From assembly GCA_964392245.1 (NCBI GenBank), contig CAYMOX010000010.1, positions 1-64,000 of the forward strand: DNA of 64,000 bases, in the 5' to 3' direction. The translations under genes and the position numbers were made by a program. How positions within the stretch are numbered: position 1 is the stretch's first letter; the number at the start of each line of letters is the position of its first letter. The DNA is from JAAUUJ01 sp964392245 (GTDB lineage: Bacteria; Cyanobacteriota; Cyanobacteriia; Thermostichales; Thermostichaceae). Shown here piece after piece: positions 32,753 to 40,344 of this stretch. The notes under the pieces were generated by a model that made no database searches, had not been told where the DNA came from, and was given only the letters and a program-made list of their open reading frames with translations.

Positions 32753-33886
32753 ATGATCATGCCCATGATCGAGAGTCCCAGCCCTGCCCTTCTAGCTCTC
32801 CTGAGTCTGGAGGCTACGGATACCGTCATGGTGGGAACTGGAGCAGCCCTGTTGCTCCTGACTCTGCTGTTAGGGTGGCGGATCCGGCAAGCAGCTCCCC
32901 CGCAGGAAATCGAGATCCCAGAACCTGCAGTTGCCCCCCCTTCAGAGACAACGGATCGACCACGGGAAGCCCATCAATATTTTCAGCAGGCGGTAGAATT
33001 TGAACAACAGCAGGATTTAAGGTCAGCATTGGATAGCTATGAGAAAGCGATTCAAGCGGATCCTGTCTTGATCGAAGCGCTCAATAATCAGGCCCTGATT
33101 TTTGAAGACATGGGCCGCTATCAAGAAGCCTTACGGAATTACGACCGCGTTCTGCAGCTGCAACCAGACTTCTTCTTCAGTCGTTTCAACCAGGCCAACT
33201 GTCTACGTCTCCTGGATCGGCTTGAAGAGGCAGTGCGCAGTTATGATCGGGCCCTTGCCATTCAACCGGATCACCCCACCGCCTGGTTCTGTCGAGGCTT
33301 AACGCTGGCCAGGTTAGGTCGCTGGGACTCGGCTGTCACCAGCTACGACAAAGCCCTGGCCTACAATCCCACCGATCCCCAGGTGTGGACCCACAGAGCT
33401 CTAGCCCTGACTCGACTGGAGCGACTCGAAGAAGCCCTGAGCAGCTATGGCAAAGCCCTGGACCTGCAACCTCAGGCCGCGGATCTCTGGGCCAATCAGG
33501 GTACGGTGCTCTATCGGCTGGGGGAAACCATGGAGGCGGTGAATAGCTTTGATCGGGCTCTGGAGCTAAAACCCGATCTGGCGGTAATCTGGAATACGCG
33601 GGGCCTGGCGATGGCGGATCTAGGGTTTACGGCCCTGGCCCTTCAAAGTCATGACCGTGCCCTGGCCCTGGATCCCAATAATGCTGAAGCCTATTTTCAC
33701 AAGGCCACCTGTTATGCCCTGCAGGGGGATGGCGAGTCAGCGTTAAACCATCTGCGACAGGCAGTGCTCCTGGATCCCGCCAGCTTTATCCCGCGCTTGA
33801 AAAACTCCTGCTTTCAATTTGTCCAGGAGGATCCTCGCTTTCAGGAGCTCTCTGTCTCGTCGGGCGGCGGAGGTGAACCGTTGTGA
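32753..33886 (+). CDS. TPR repeat protein with N-terminal membrane anchor
   Basis: A 377-residue protein. One hydrophobic segment (TGAALLLLTLLLGWRI, about residues 28-44) is followed by a Pro/Glu-rich linker. Then come at least eight tetratricopeptide repeats from about residue 70 (for example YEKAIQADPVLIEALNNQAL, YDRALAIQPDHPTAWF). TPR arrays mediate protein-protein contacts, here probably on the cytoplasmic face of a membrane. Its stop overlaps the next start (GTGA), so the two are coupled. The partner is unknown. Confidence 0.8.
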   Translation: MIMPMIESPSPALLALLSLEATDTVMVGTGAALLLLTLLLGWRIRQAAPPQEIEIPEPAVAPPSETTDRPREAHQYFQQAVEFEQQQDLRSALDSYEKAIQADPVLIEALNNQALIFEDMGRYQEALRNYDRVLQLQPDFFFSRFNQANCLRLLDRLEEAVRSYDRALAIQPDHPTAWFCRGLTLARLGRWDSAVTSYDKALAYNPTDPQVWTHRALALTRLERLEEALSSYGKALDLQPQAADLWANQGTVLYRLGETMEAVNSFDRALELKPDLAVIWNTRGLAMADLGFTALALQSHDRALALDPNNAEAYFHKATCYALQGDGESALNHLRQAVLLDPASFIPRLKNSCFQFVQEDPRFQELSVSSGGGGEPL

Positions 33887-34635
33887 GGACCTCACCAGCT
33901 GCTCCCTGGATCTATTTTTTCAGAAGTCGTTTTGATGCCCTGCCGATTTTGCTGTTGGGAGCGATGCTCTTGATCTTTCGCTGGCAGCAGCAACTGGTGT
34001 TACTGATCCATGTCAACTACCTGAATCTGGCAACCGTTACAGGAGTGGTCTTGCTGATCCTGGGGTTTTATCAGTTTCTCCGCCCCCGCCAGACTGCCGC
34101 TAGCAATGCCGGTCACATCAGCGTATTTCGACCTCACATCGGGGCCATCCTGCTTTTGATCACTGCCCTGCTGGGTCTATGGGTTAATCCCAGACCTCTA
34201 TCTGGTCAAACCGCCCTCAATCGGGGAGTAAGTCAGCATCTGAGTGCAACTCGGGATCAGCCCCAGGCCTTTCGCCCTCAGGTGAACCCAGCCGAGAGAA
34301 CGCTTTTGGATTGGATCCGCACGCTGGAAGTCTTTCCTGATCCCTACACCTATGAAAACCAGCCCGTCGATGTGGATGGGTTTGTGGTTCATCCGGAAGA
34401 TGCCCTGCCAGGCACGTTTTTGCTGACCCGCTTTTTAATCAGCTGTTGTGCAGCGGATGCCTATCCGGTGGCCCTTCCCACCCACTGGACTGATTCTGAG
34501 TCGCTGGAGGCCGATCACTGGTACCGGGTGCAGGGGCGCATGGCGGTGCAGGAAGGCGAGGATCAACCTCAGATCTTGATTCAAGCAGAGAATGTGACCC
34601 CGATCCCCACACCCATCAACCCTTATGCCAATTAG
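33883..34635 (+). CDS. TIGR03943/DUF1980 family protein, YcgQ-like
   Basis: A 250-residue protein starting at GTG 33883 within the stop of the TPR gene. Two or three N-terminal hydrophobic segments (LPILLLGAMLLIF, LATVTGVVLLILGFYQFL, IGAILLLITALLGLWV) precede a soluble domain with the conserved FLISCCAADAYPVALP motif. In most bacteria this family sits beside a DUF318/YcgR permease and is described as a putative permease subunit. No permease is next to it here. It is convergent with the DUF6671 gene, with three bases between stops. Confidence 0.82.
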   Translation: MRTSPAAPWIYFFRSRFDALPILLLGAMLLIFRWQQQLVLLIHVNYLNLATVTGVVLLILGFYQFLRPRQTAASNAGHISVFRPHIGAILLLITALLGLWVNPRPLSGQTALNRGVSQHLSATRDQPQAFRPQVNPAERTLLDWIRTLEVFPDPYTYENQPVDVDGFVVHPEDALPGTFLLTRFLISCCAADAYPVALPTHWTDSESLEADHWYRVQGRMAVQEGEDQPQILIQAENVTPIPTPINPYAN

Positions 34636-34638
34636 GCT

Positions 34639-35487
34639 CTAGGGGTTACAGAAGGAGCAAGTTGCAGGATCCGCCTCCATTTTCCCTTCTGGATACTTGG
34701 TCTCCTCTCGATACTGGCACTTCTGACATTGGGAGATCAGCTTTAAAATGTTGGCGGTGGGCAGACGACAGAGACTGCAGGGCAGCCCCGAGCGTTTCTC
34801 GGTAACTCCAAACCCGGGACATCCACACTGAGGACAGGGAACCTGAATTTTCTGCACCAGATCGCGAGTGGCTTCTTCGATCACCAGCATGCGTGTGGGG
34901 TTGTACTGCGCCCGCATATCGGTTTCAATCCGGATTAAACCCTTTGAAGATCGCAGGAACTCTTCTATAGTTCTGGATAAGGCCTCCCAGGTGATGATTC
35001 CTTTGGCACAACGATCCAGATTTTGCAGACCCCGCACAATCAGACCATGCTCGGGAAATCCTGCCTTCTGCGCAAACCTCTTGGCCTCAGACCAACAGCT
35101 GATCTCCTGCTGCTGATAATTCGTGCGGGTTGAAAGTGCCTGGCCCACAATCTCCAGTTGATGTTCAAGATCCAGCAACACGACAAGCTCCAGATCAGAA
35201 GCCTCCCAGGGGATAAGAGGATGAGGTCCAAAACTCCCTTCGCTGGCAATTCCCAAGGTTTGACCAGTCAGGTTCATTGCCATCCGAGCTTTTTGCCGAG
35301 CAGTTTCGATCTGTGAGCCAGGACGGGGGATTTCTCCGGTAAATGTGCCCAGGCTATCCGTATTGAAGTCAGACGGAATCTCCACCTTCACACCCAACGA
35401 TTGTGTCAGGATGGGCTCGATCACCTGTTCTTTACGGTGCATGGTGGCAATGACTGCCGTCCGATCTTGAAAGAACACTGTGTTCAT
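34639..35487 (-). CDS. DUF6671 family protein with zinc ribbons
   Basis: A 282-residue protein starting at ATG 35487 behind a GGAG site. The N-terminal 200 residues are an alpha/beta domain (TAVIATMHRKEQVIEPI, LGIASEGSFGPHPLIPWEA). The C-terminus has two Cys clusters: CPQCGCPGFG with a later CSLC, then CQKC with a later CSFC, consistent with two zinc ribbons. This is the DUF6671 pattern as I know it. Function is unknown. Two dyads lie in the 142-base gap upstream. Confidence 0.7.
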   Translation of the reverse strand: MNTVFFQDRTAVIATMHRKEQVIEPILTQSLGVKVEIPSDFNTDSLGTFTGEIPRPGSQIETARQKARMAMNLTGQTLGIASEGSFGPHPLIPWEASDLELVVLLDLEHQLEIVGQALSTRTNYQQQEISCWSEAKRFAQKAGFPEHGLIVRGLQNLDRCAKGIITWEALSRTIEEFLRSSKGLIRIETDMRAQYNPTRMLVIEEATRDLVQKIQVPCPQCGCPGFGVTEKRSGLPCSLCRLPTANILKLISQCQKCQYREETKYPEGKMEADPATCSFCNP

Positions 35488-35521
35488 CAATGTTGCTCCT
35501 CAAGGTCAAGAATTCCTTTTG

Positions 35522-35608
35522 CACAATGCCTACAGACTGATTTGTAGTCAATCTTGTTGTTAAATGTGGTTACCCTATGATCCATTGAGCATTGTGTACA
35601 GTAGGCAT
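35522..35608 (-). repeat. Spaced dyad upstream of the DUF6671 gene
   Basis: CACAATG (35522-35528) pairs with CATTGTG (35590-35596), and ATGCCTAC (35526-35533) pairs with GTAGGCAT (35601-35608). Between them is a small GACT/AGTC hairpin. The elements could form alternative folds or bind a regulator. They are seen directly; the role is not known. Confidence 0.4.
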
Positions 35609-35629
35609 GTTGTTCTCTAACGGTAATGC

Positions 35630-37546
35630 TCACGAAAGGGAGTTCCTGGAGAGCAGGTTATCGACACAGCGGTGAATAATTTCAAACTGAAACTCATCCA
35701 CCAGATAAGCTAGGATTCGGTTCAGGCTGACTTCCGTGTTGGGGATTTTTTCAAGCAAGAGCTGGACTTCATGGGCGTCAACACATTCAGAGGCAATGCG
35801 CAACTGTTGCAACCATGGCTGCGGCATTCGTTGTAAAGACTCCACAAGATCGGATTCGGTCCAGTTAAATCCAGGGAAAAACCAAGCCGATTCGTCGGTG
35901 TAAATATACTCTGCTCCTAAATACTGACTGAGGGTTGCAAAGATCTGATGCTCCTGATAAGGCTTGGAGATAAAGTCATTGCAGCCGGAGGCCGTGATTA
36001 GTTCTCTTTCCAGTCCCAGAACACTGGCTGATAAAGCAATAATCACGGTTGACTGCCCTTTGGGCTGCGAACGAATAAACCGTGTGGCTTCCAGCCCATC
36101 CATGACTGGCATACGAATGTCCATCCAGATAAAATCAGGATTCCAATCCTCCCAAACCGCGATCGCTTCCTTTCCGTTTGCCGCCACACGGGTTTCAAAG
36201 CCAACCACCTGCAACAGGTTATTCAGTAACTCACGATTGTCCGGCTTATCATCCACCACCAGGATCCGGAAACGGGGTTGTCCAGGAGCCAGGCCAATGA
36301 CCCGTTGGACCGATCGTTCTTTTTGAATGTCGGAGCCATCGACCTCTCGGAACGGCAGTAGCACTTTAAAGGTAGATCCACGACCCAATTCACTGCTGAC
36401 TTCAATCGATCCCCGCATCAGGTCTATAAACTTACGACAGATCGCCAGACCCAGCCCACTCCCCTCCTGCGATCGCAAGCCACTGGTCGTCTGGGTAAAG
36501 GGCTGGAATAGCCGATTCAGATCCTCTTGAGAGATCCCATCTCCGCTATCTTCAACCTCGACGCAAAGGACATGATCCCGATCTGGAGCCGGATGAATAT
36601 AGACGCGGATCCATCCCTTATGGGTAAACTTGATGGCGTTGCTCAGCAGGTTGAGGAGAATCTGACGGAGCTTTCCTTCATCCACGGAGACGTATTTGGG
36701 TACTGAAGGATCGATGAAGAAGCTTAAACTCAGATGCTTTGACTGGGCTCGCACTGAAAACATTTCCTCCAGTCCCTGCAACAGATGTCCCAAGTTAAAG
36801 GCGTTTTCCTGCAAGACAATCCGGCCTGCTTCAATCTTCGACATTTCCAGGACATCGTTGATCAGAGTCAGGAGATGCTCACCACTGCGATTGATAGTGC
36901 TGAGGTAGCGCCGCTGTGAGGGGGTCAGATCGGGGTCCCGCGACATCAGTTGACTGAACCCGAGGATGGCATTCAAAGGAGTGCGCAACTCGTGGCTCAT
37001 ACTGGCAAGAAACTCACTTTTGGCCCGGTTGGCTCGCTCTGCAGACTCCTTGGCCACCTGTAATTCCAATGTTCGCTCCTGGACCTTCATTTCCAGGATG
37101 GCATTGATCTTCTGCAGTTCTTCATTTTGTTCCTGAAGCTGTTTGTCCTGAGAATATTTGCGGATAGCTTCCTTAACGGTGATGCAGAGATCGTGTTCAT
37201 CCCAGGGTTTAGAAATGTAGCGGTAGAGATCCGCCCGGTTGATAGCCTGACCCACCTGATCAGCCGTCGCCTGACCCGTTAGCATGATCCCCAGGGTTTT
37301 CGGGAAACGGGAATGGATCTCAATCAATAACTCATCCCCTTTCATGGCGGGCATGATTTGATCCACTATGATCAGGGGAACATCCACCTTCTGCTGCCCC
37401 AGATCGTTGATCAGCTCCAGGGCCTCTTCTGCGCTTTCTGCCAGCTCAATCGTGAAGTCATTGCCCAAAAACCGAGAGAGTTGATCTCTCAGGCCTAATA
37501 ACACAAACCGTTCATCATCAACACAGGCAATGACAGGTTTAGACAT
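35630..37546 (-). CDS. Hybrid histidine kinase (REC-HisKA-HATPase-REC)
   Basis: A cytoplasmic 638-residue signalling protein without membrane segments. REC1 (about 4-130) has D62 in IIVDQIMPAMKGDELL and the KPWDE end motif. A coiled coil (130-175) leads to HisKA with H185 in SHELRTPLNAILGF. The HATPase (about 290-405) has LLNLLSNAIKFTHKG, EVEDSGDGI and GSGLGLAICRKFI. REC2 (about 430-545) has DFIWMDIRMPVMDG. A C-terminal 90-residue helical tail follows. The preceding gene is a paralogue of REC1, and the genes overlap by eight bases. HIP1 octamers occur at 36159 and 36469. Confidence 0.9.
   Translation of the reverse strand: MSKPVIACVDDERFVLLGLRDQLSRFLGNDFTIELAESAEEALELINDLGQQKVDVPLIIVDQIMPAMKGDELLIEIHSRFPKTLGIMLTGQATADQVGQAINRADLYRYISKPWDEHDLCITVKEAIRKYSQDKQLQEQNEELQKINAILEMKVQERTLELQVAKESAERANRAKSEFLASMSHELRTPLNAILGFSQLMSRDPDLTPSQRRYLSTINRSGEHLLTLINDVLEMSKIEAGRIVLQENAFNLGHLLQGLEEMFSVRAQSKHLSLSFFIDPSVPKYVSVDEGKLRQILLNLLSNAIKFTHKGWIRVYIHPAPDRDHVLCVEVEDSGDGISQEDLNRLFQPFTQTTSGLRSQEGSGLGLAICRKFIDLMRGSIEVSSELGRGSTFKVLLPFREVDGSDIQKERSVQRVIGLAPGQPRFRILVVDDKPDNRELLNNLLQVVGFETRVAANGKEAIAVWEDWNPDFIWMDIRMPVMDGLEATRFIRSQPKGQSTVIIALSASVLGLERELITASGCNDFISKPYQEHQIFATLSQYLGAEYIYTDESAWFFPGFNWTESDLVESLQRMPQPWLQQLRIASECVDAHEVQLLLEKIPNTEVSLNRILAYLVDEFQFEIIHRCVDNLLSRNSLS
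36159..36166. repeat. HIP1 palindrome GCGATCGC
   Basis: A HIP1 octamer inside the second receiver domain of the hybrid kinase gene. Confidence 0.85.
36469..36476. repeat. HIP1 palindrome GCGATCGC
   Basis: A HIP1 octamer inside the HATPase part of the hybrid kinase gene, the only other copy noticed outside the left-end island. Confidence 0.85.
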
Positions 37547-37952
37547 GACGTTCCTTAAGGCCCGATTGAATCACTTCGACTAGGGTAGCTTCATCCCATG
37601 GCTTGGCAACGACGTTAAAAAGATTAGCATGACGCCTTGCCCGCTCAATGGCCTCATCATCCGCCTGCCCGGTCAGCATGACAGTAATTATATCGGGATA
37701 GCGCTGGTGAACGCGGATCAGGAGCTCATCTCCCCTCATGCTGGGCATCAGCCAGTCCGAGACAATTAAGAGAATGCTTTGACGAGTCTGGACCAGCGCT
37801 TCTATCACCTCCAGGGCTTCATCAGCGCTTTCGGCAAACTCGTAAATGAAGCGGCTGCCAAAATGATGTTGGAGTTGATCTCGTAAACTCTGGAGGATCA
37901 TTTTTTCGTCATCCACACAAAGAATCACGCTTTTTGGCCTAGTAGTCTGCAT
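37539..37952 (-). CDS. Single-domain response regulator
   Basis: A stand-alone receiver domain of 137 residues from ATG 37952, with GAGGAG upstream. The acidic pair is D14-D15, the phosphoacceptor D66 in IVSDWLMPSMRGDELL, and the conserved Lys is in VVAKPWDE. It closely resembles REC1 of the downstream hybrid kinase (shared VDDE, AESA-EALE, GDELL, MLTGQA and KPWDE), so the two probably arose by duplication. Overlap of eight bases with that gene implies joint expression and a phosphorelay. Confidence 0.88.
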   Translation of the reverse strand: MQTTRPKSVILCVDDEKMILQSLRDQLQHHFGSRFIYEFAESADEALEVIEALVQTRQSILLIVSDWLMPSMRGDELLIRVHQRYPDIITVMLTGQADDEAIERARRHANLFNVVAKPWDEATLVEVIQSGLKERHV

Positions 37953-38045
37953 CTTGCTCCTCTTCATTCCTTCTCTTAACGTGCTGCAGATATTCTATGG
38001 GGTGAGGTGGGCTCATCTCGTCCCTGTCCTTTCTCAGGTCGCTCC

Positions 38046-40310
38046 ATGCATGAAACTGATTTGCCCCTGAACGCGATTTTTCCTCGTTCCGTCTTATCCC
38101 TCAGCCGCGAACAGTTTGGCCCACAGGAGGACAATCCCTATGCCAACCAGGAACCCTTGGTCCTGAGATTCACAGAGAACAGCAAGCTCAAGCAGCTGCC
38201 CTCAGATCTGCGGGGTTCTGTATACATGGTAGGTCCGGCAGGTTCAATCGACTCTCCCCTGGCTCCGGGGAGCTCTGACCCCTACTTGGTGGATCCCACG
38301 CGCGATGGCACGATCATGCTCTATAACGGCGATGGCATGATTTATCGCCTGGATTTTGATCAACCGGAGCTGGGAGTGGTGTTAACCACGCGGTTGGCCG
38401 CCACACCCGACTATATCGCGGACGCCGTCACCCACACCTGTTCCCAGTATCAGGATCTGAAGTTTGAGAGCATCGGTATCACCCGCATTGGCTCTCTGGG
38501 TCTTCGCAATCAATTGAATACCGCATTCTTGCCCATGCAGTTTGCCCACGAAGATCGCACCCGTTTGCTGCTGACCTGGGATATGGGCCGCCCCTATGAA
38601 ATTGATCCCGTCACCCTGGAACTGGCTACACCCATGGGCTGGAATCACGAGTGGGAGACCGTCACCGACCTGGTGAATTTACCCTTTGAGCCCAAGCAAC
38701 CTTTCCAATCCATCCAAACCTGTGCTCACCCCTACTTTGATCCTTATCAAGAGAACGGGCTGGTGTTTACCACGAATGTGGGCCGCTCTCTTTCCAACCT
38801 GTTTTCCCAGATTATTCCCATCGGCTACCTGATCCAGGAAGGGCTCCGAGAGCTGCTGGGCCTGGCTCCCCCACCCCAAGAACCGCCCCCAGCCAAGCAG
38901 GACAGAGAACCTGAAGCGACAGAGCCTACTCCTGCAAGTTCGACATCGCCTCAGCAGCCTCCAGTGGCAGCCAAGAAACCCCAATTCATCGGTGAATGGC
39001 TCAAGGAATTCTTGGTGCTCCTGATCCAGCTGGTACGGGGCTTCCTGGAGTTCTTTTCCGGAAATTTTGTCGATCTGGTCATGTGGGATGGCATGAGCAA
39101 CCTGCAAAAATGGCGCATCACTTATCAGGGCCGACCCATTGGCATTACCCAGACCACTCACCAGATTGGGGTGACGGAAGACTATATCTTGATTGCTGAT
39201 ACTGCCTTCAAGATCTCGATTGAGGAACTGTTACCCTCGCTGAAATCTCGCAAAGCACAAGGCATTGAAAAGGCGATTCGGGATCTGTTGGATCACCCTC
39301 AACTCTCCACCTGTCCTCTCTACATTGTCAGTCGCCGAGATTTGCAGCCCGGGGTCTCCACGGTGGCCGCCCGCAAAGTCATGATCCCCTGGGAATCCGC
39401 CCACTTTCTCACCGAGTACAAAAATCCCCAGGGCCAGATCACGATCCATTTTTCCTTTGTCTGTGCCTGGGATGCTGGGGAGGCCGTCTCGGAATTTGAT
39501 TATGAGGGACCTGATGCCCCCAAACCCACTCCAGGGTTGCCACCCCTCTACGGGGTCCTCTACGGTCCCACGGATATCAGTCGTCTGGGCTACTACGTGA
39601 TCCAGGGGGAAACCGGGGAGATCCTGGACCATGATTTTGTAGCAGATACCCAACTCACCTGGGGACCTGCCATCTATGCTTATCCCTATGGACAAGATTA
39701 TGCCAGCACCCCCAACCACATTTCGGATCTTTACTGGATCTGCCTGGGCTGCTGGCGCGAGCTTCTCCTCCCCCACATTCTGGATCTGTACCGGGATTAT
39801 CCCAATCGCATGATTGCCCTTTCTCTGATTGAAAAAATGACCGAGCAAGGGCGTCCCTCCAACCTGCTTCACCTGCACTATGATCCCGAGGCTGTAGGAC
39901 CGGATCGGTTGCGGCTGGTGGATGCCTATCCCTTCCCCGATGGTCACTATGTTCTGACACCTCAATTTATTCCCAAGCGGGAAGCTCCGAATTCCCATGA
40001 AGGGTACATTGTGTGTCTGGTTCACTTTGGGGAGCGGACCCTACCCACTAAAGGCAACGAAATCTGGATCTTTGACGCCCAGAATCTAGAGCAAGGACCG
40101 ATTTGCCAGCTCTGGCATCCCCAATTCCAAGTGGGATTTACGGTCCATTCCACCTGGATAGAAAAGCCGCAACGGCGAGCTGCTGATTATTTCATTCCCG
40201 TACAGGAGGATTATCAAACATTAGTGAAGCAACAGTCTCAGGACGTCCAGGATCTTTTTGAAGACTGGATCTATCCTGGAAAGATCCCGATGGGACCAAG
40301 GGATTGTTAA
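38046..40310 (+). CDS. Carotenoid oxygenase (RPE65/CCD family)
   Basis: A 754-residue carotenoid cleavage dioxygenase-like protein from ATG 38046; GTG 38007 is an alternative. The four iron-binding His positions of the family are represented: CAHPYFDP, TTHQIGVTEDY, IPWESAHFL and GFTVHSTWIE. LRGSVYMVGPAGS and YNGDGMIYRL are N-terminal signatures. A long insertion (about 38790-39062) has a Pro/Glu-rich linker and a hydrophobic amphipathic stretch (FLVLLIQLVRGFLEFF), possibly for membrane docking. Carotenoid or apocarotenoid cleavage is expected; the bond and substrate are unknown. It is divergent from the response-regulator genes. Confidence 0.87.
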   Translation: MHETDLPLNAIFPRSVLSLSREQFGPQEDNPYANQEPLVLRFTENSKLKQLPSDLRGSVYMVGPAGSIDSPLAPGSSDPYLVDPTRDGTIMLYNGDGMIYRLDFDQPELGVVLTTRLAATPDYIADAVTHTCSQYQDLKFESIGITRIGSLGLRNQLNTAFLPMQFAHEDRTRLLLTWDMGRPYEIDPVTLELATPMGWNHEWETVTDLVNLPFEPKQPFQSIQTCAHPYFDPYQENGLVFTTNVGRSLSNLFSQIIPIGYLIQEGLRELLGLAPPPQEPPPAKQDREPEATEPTPASSTSPQQPPVAAKKPQFIGEWLKEFLVLLIQLVRGFLEFFSGNFVDLVMWDGMSNLQKWRITYQGRPIGITQTTHQIGVTEDYILIADTAFKISIEELLPSLKSRKAQGIEKAIRDLLDHPQLSTCPLYIVSRRDLQPGVSTVAARKVMIPWESAHFLTEYKNPQGQITIHFSFVCAWDAGEAVSEFDYEGPDAPKPTPGLPPLYGVLYGPTDISRLGYYVIQGETGEILDHDFVADTQLTWGPAIYAYPYGQDYASTPNHISDLYWICLGCWRELLLPHILDLYRDYPNRMIALSLIEKMTEQGRPSNLLHLHYDPEAVGPDRLRLVDAYPFPDGHYVLTPQFIPKREAPNSHEGYIVCLVHFGERTLPTKGNEIWIFDAQNLEQGPICQLWHPQFQVGFTVHSTWIEKPQRRAADYFIPVQEDYQTLVKQQSQDVQDLFEDWIYPGKIPMGPRDC

Positions 40311-40344
40311 ATGCCTGTCACTGAACTTCTCTGAGACAATTTGC

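Noticed and set aside
39231..40025. Minus-strand frame of 264 codons opposite the carotenoid oxygenase
   Set aside because: It lies opposite conserved iron-binding motifs and has no recognisable domain or ribosome-binding site.
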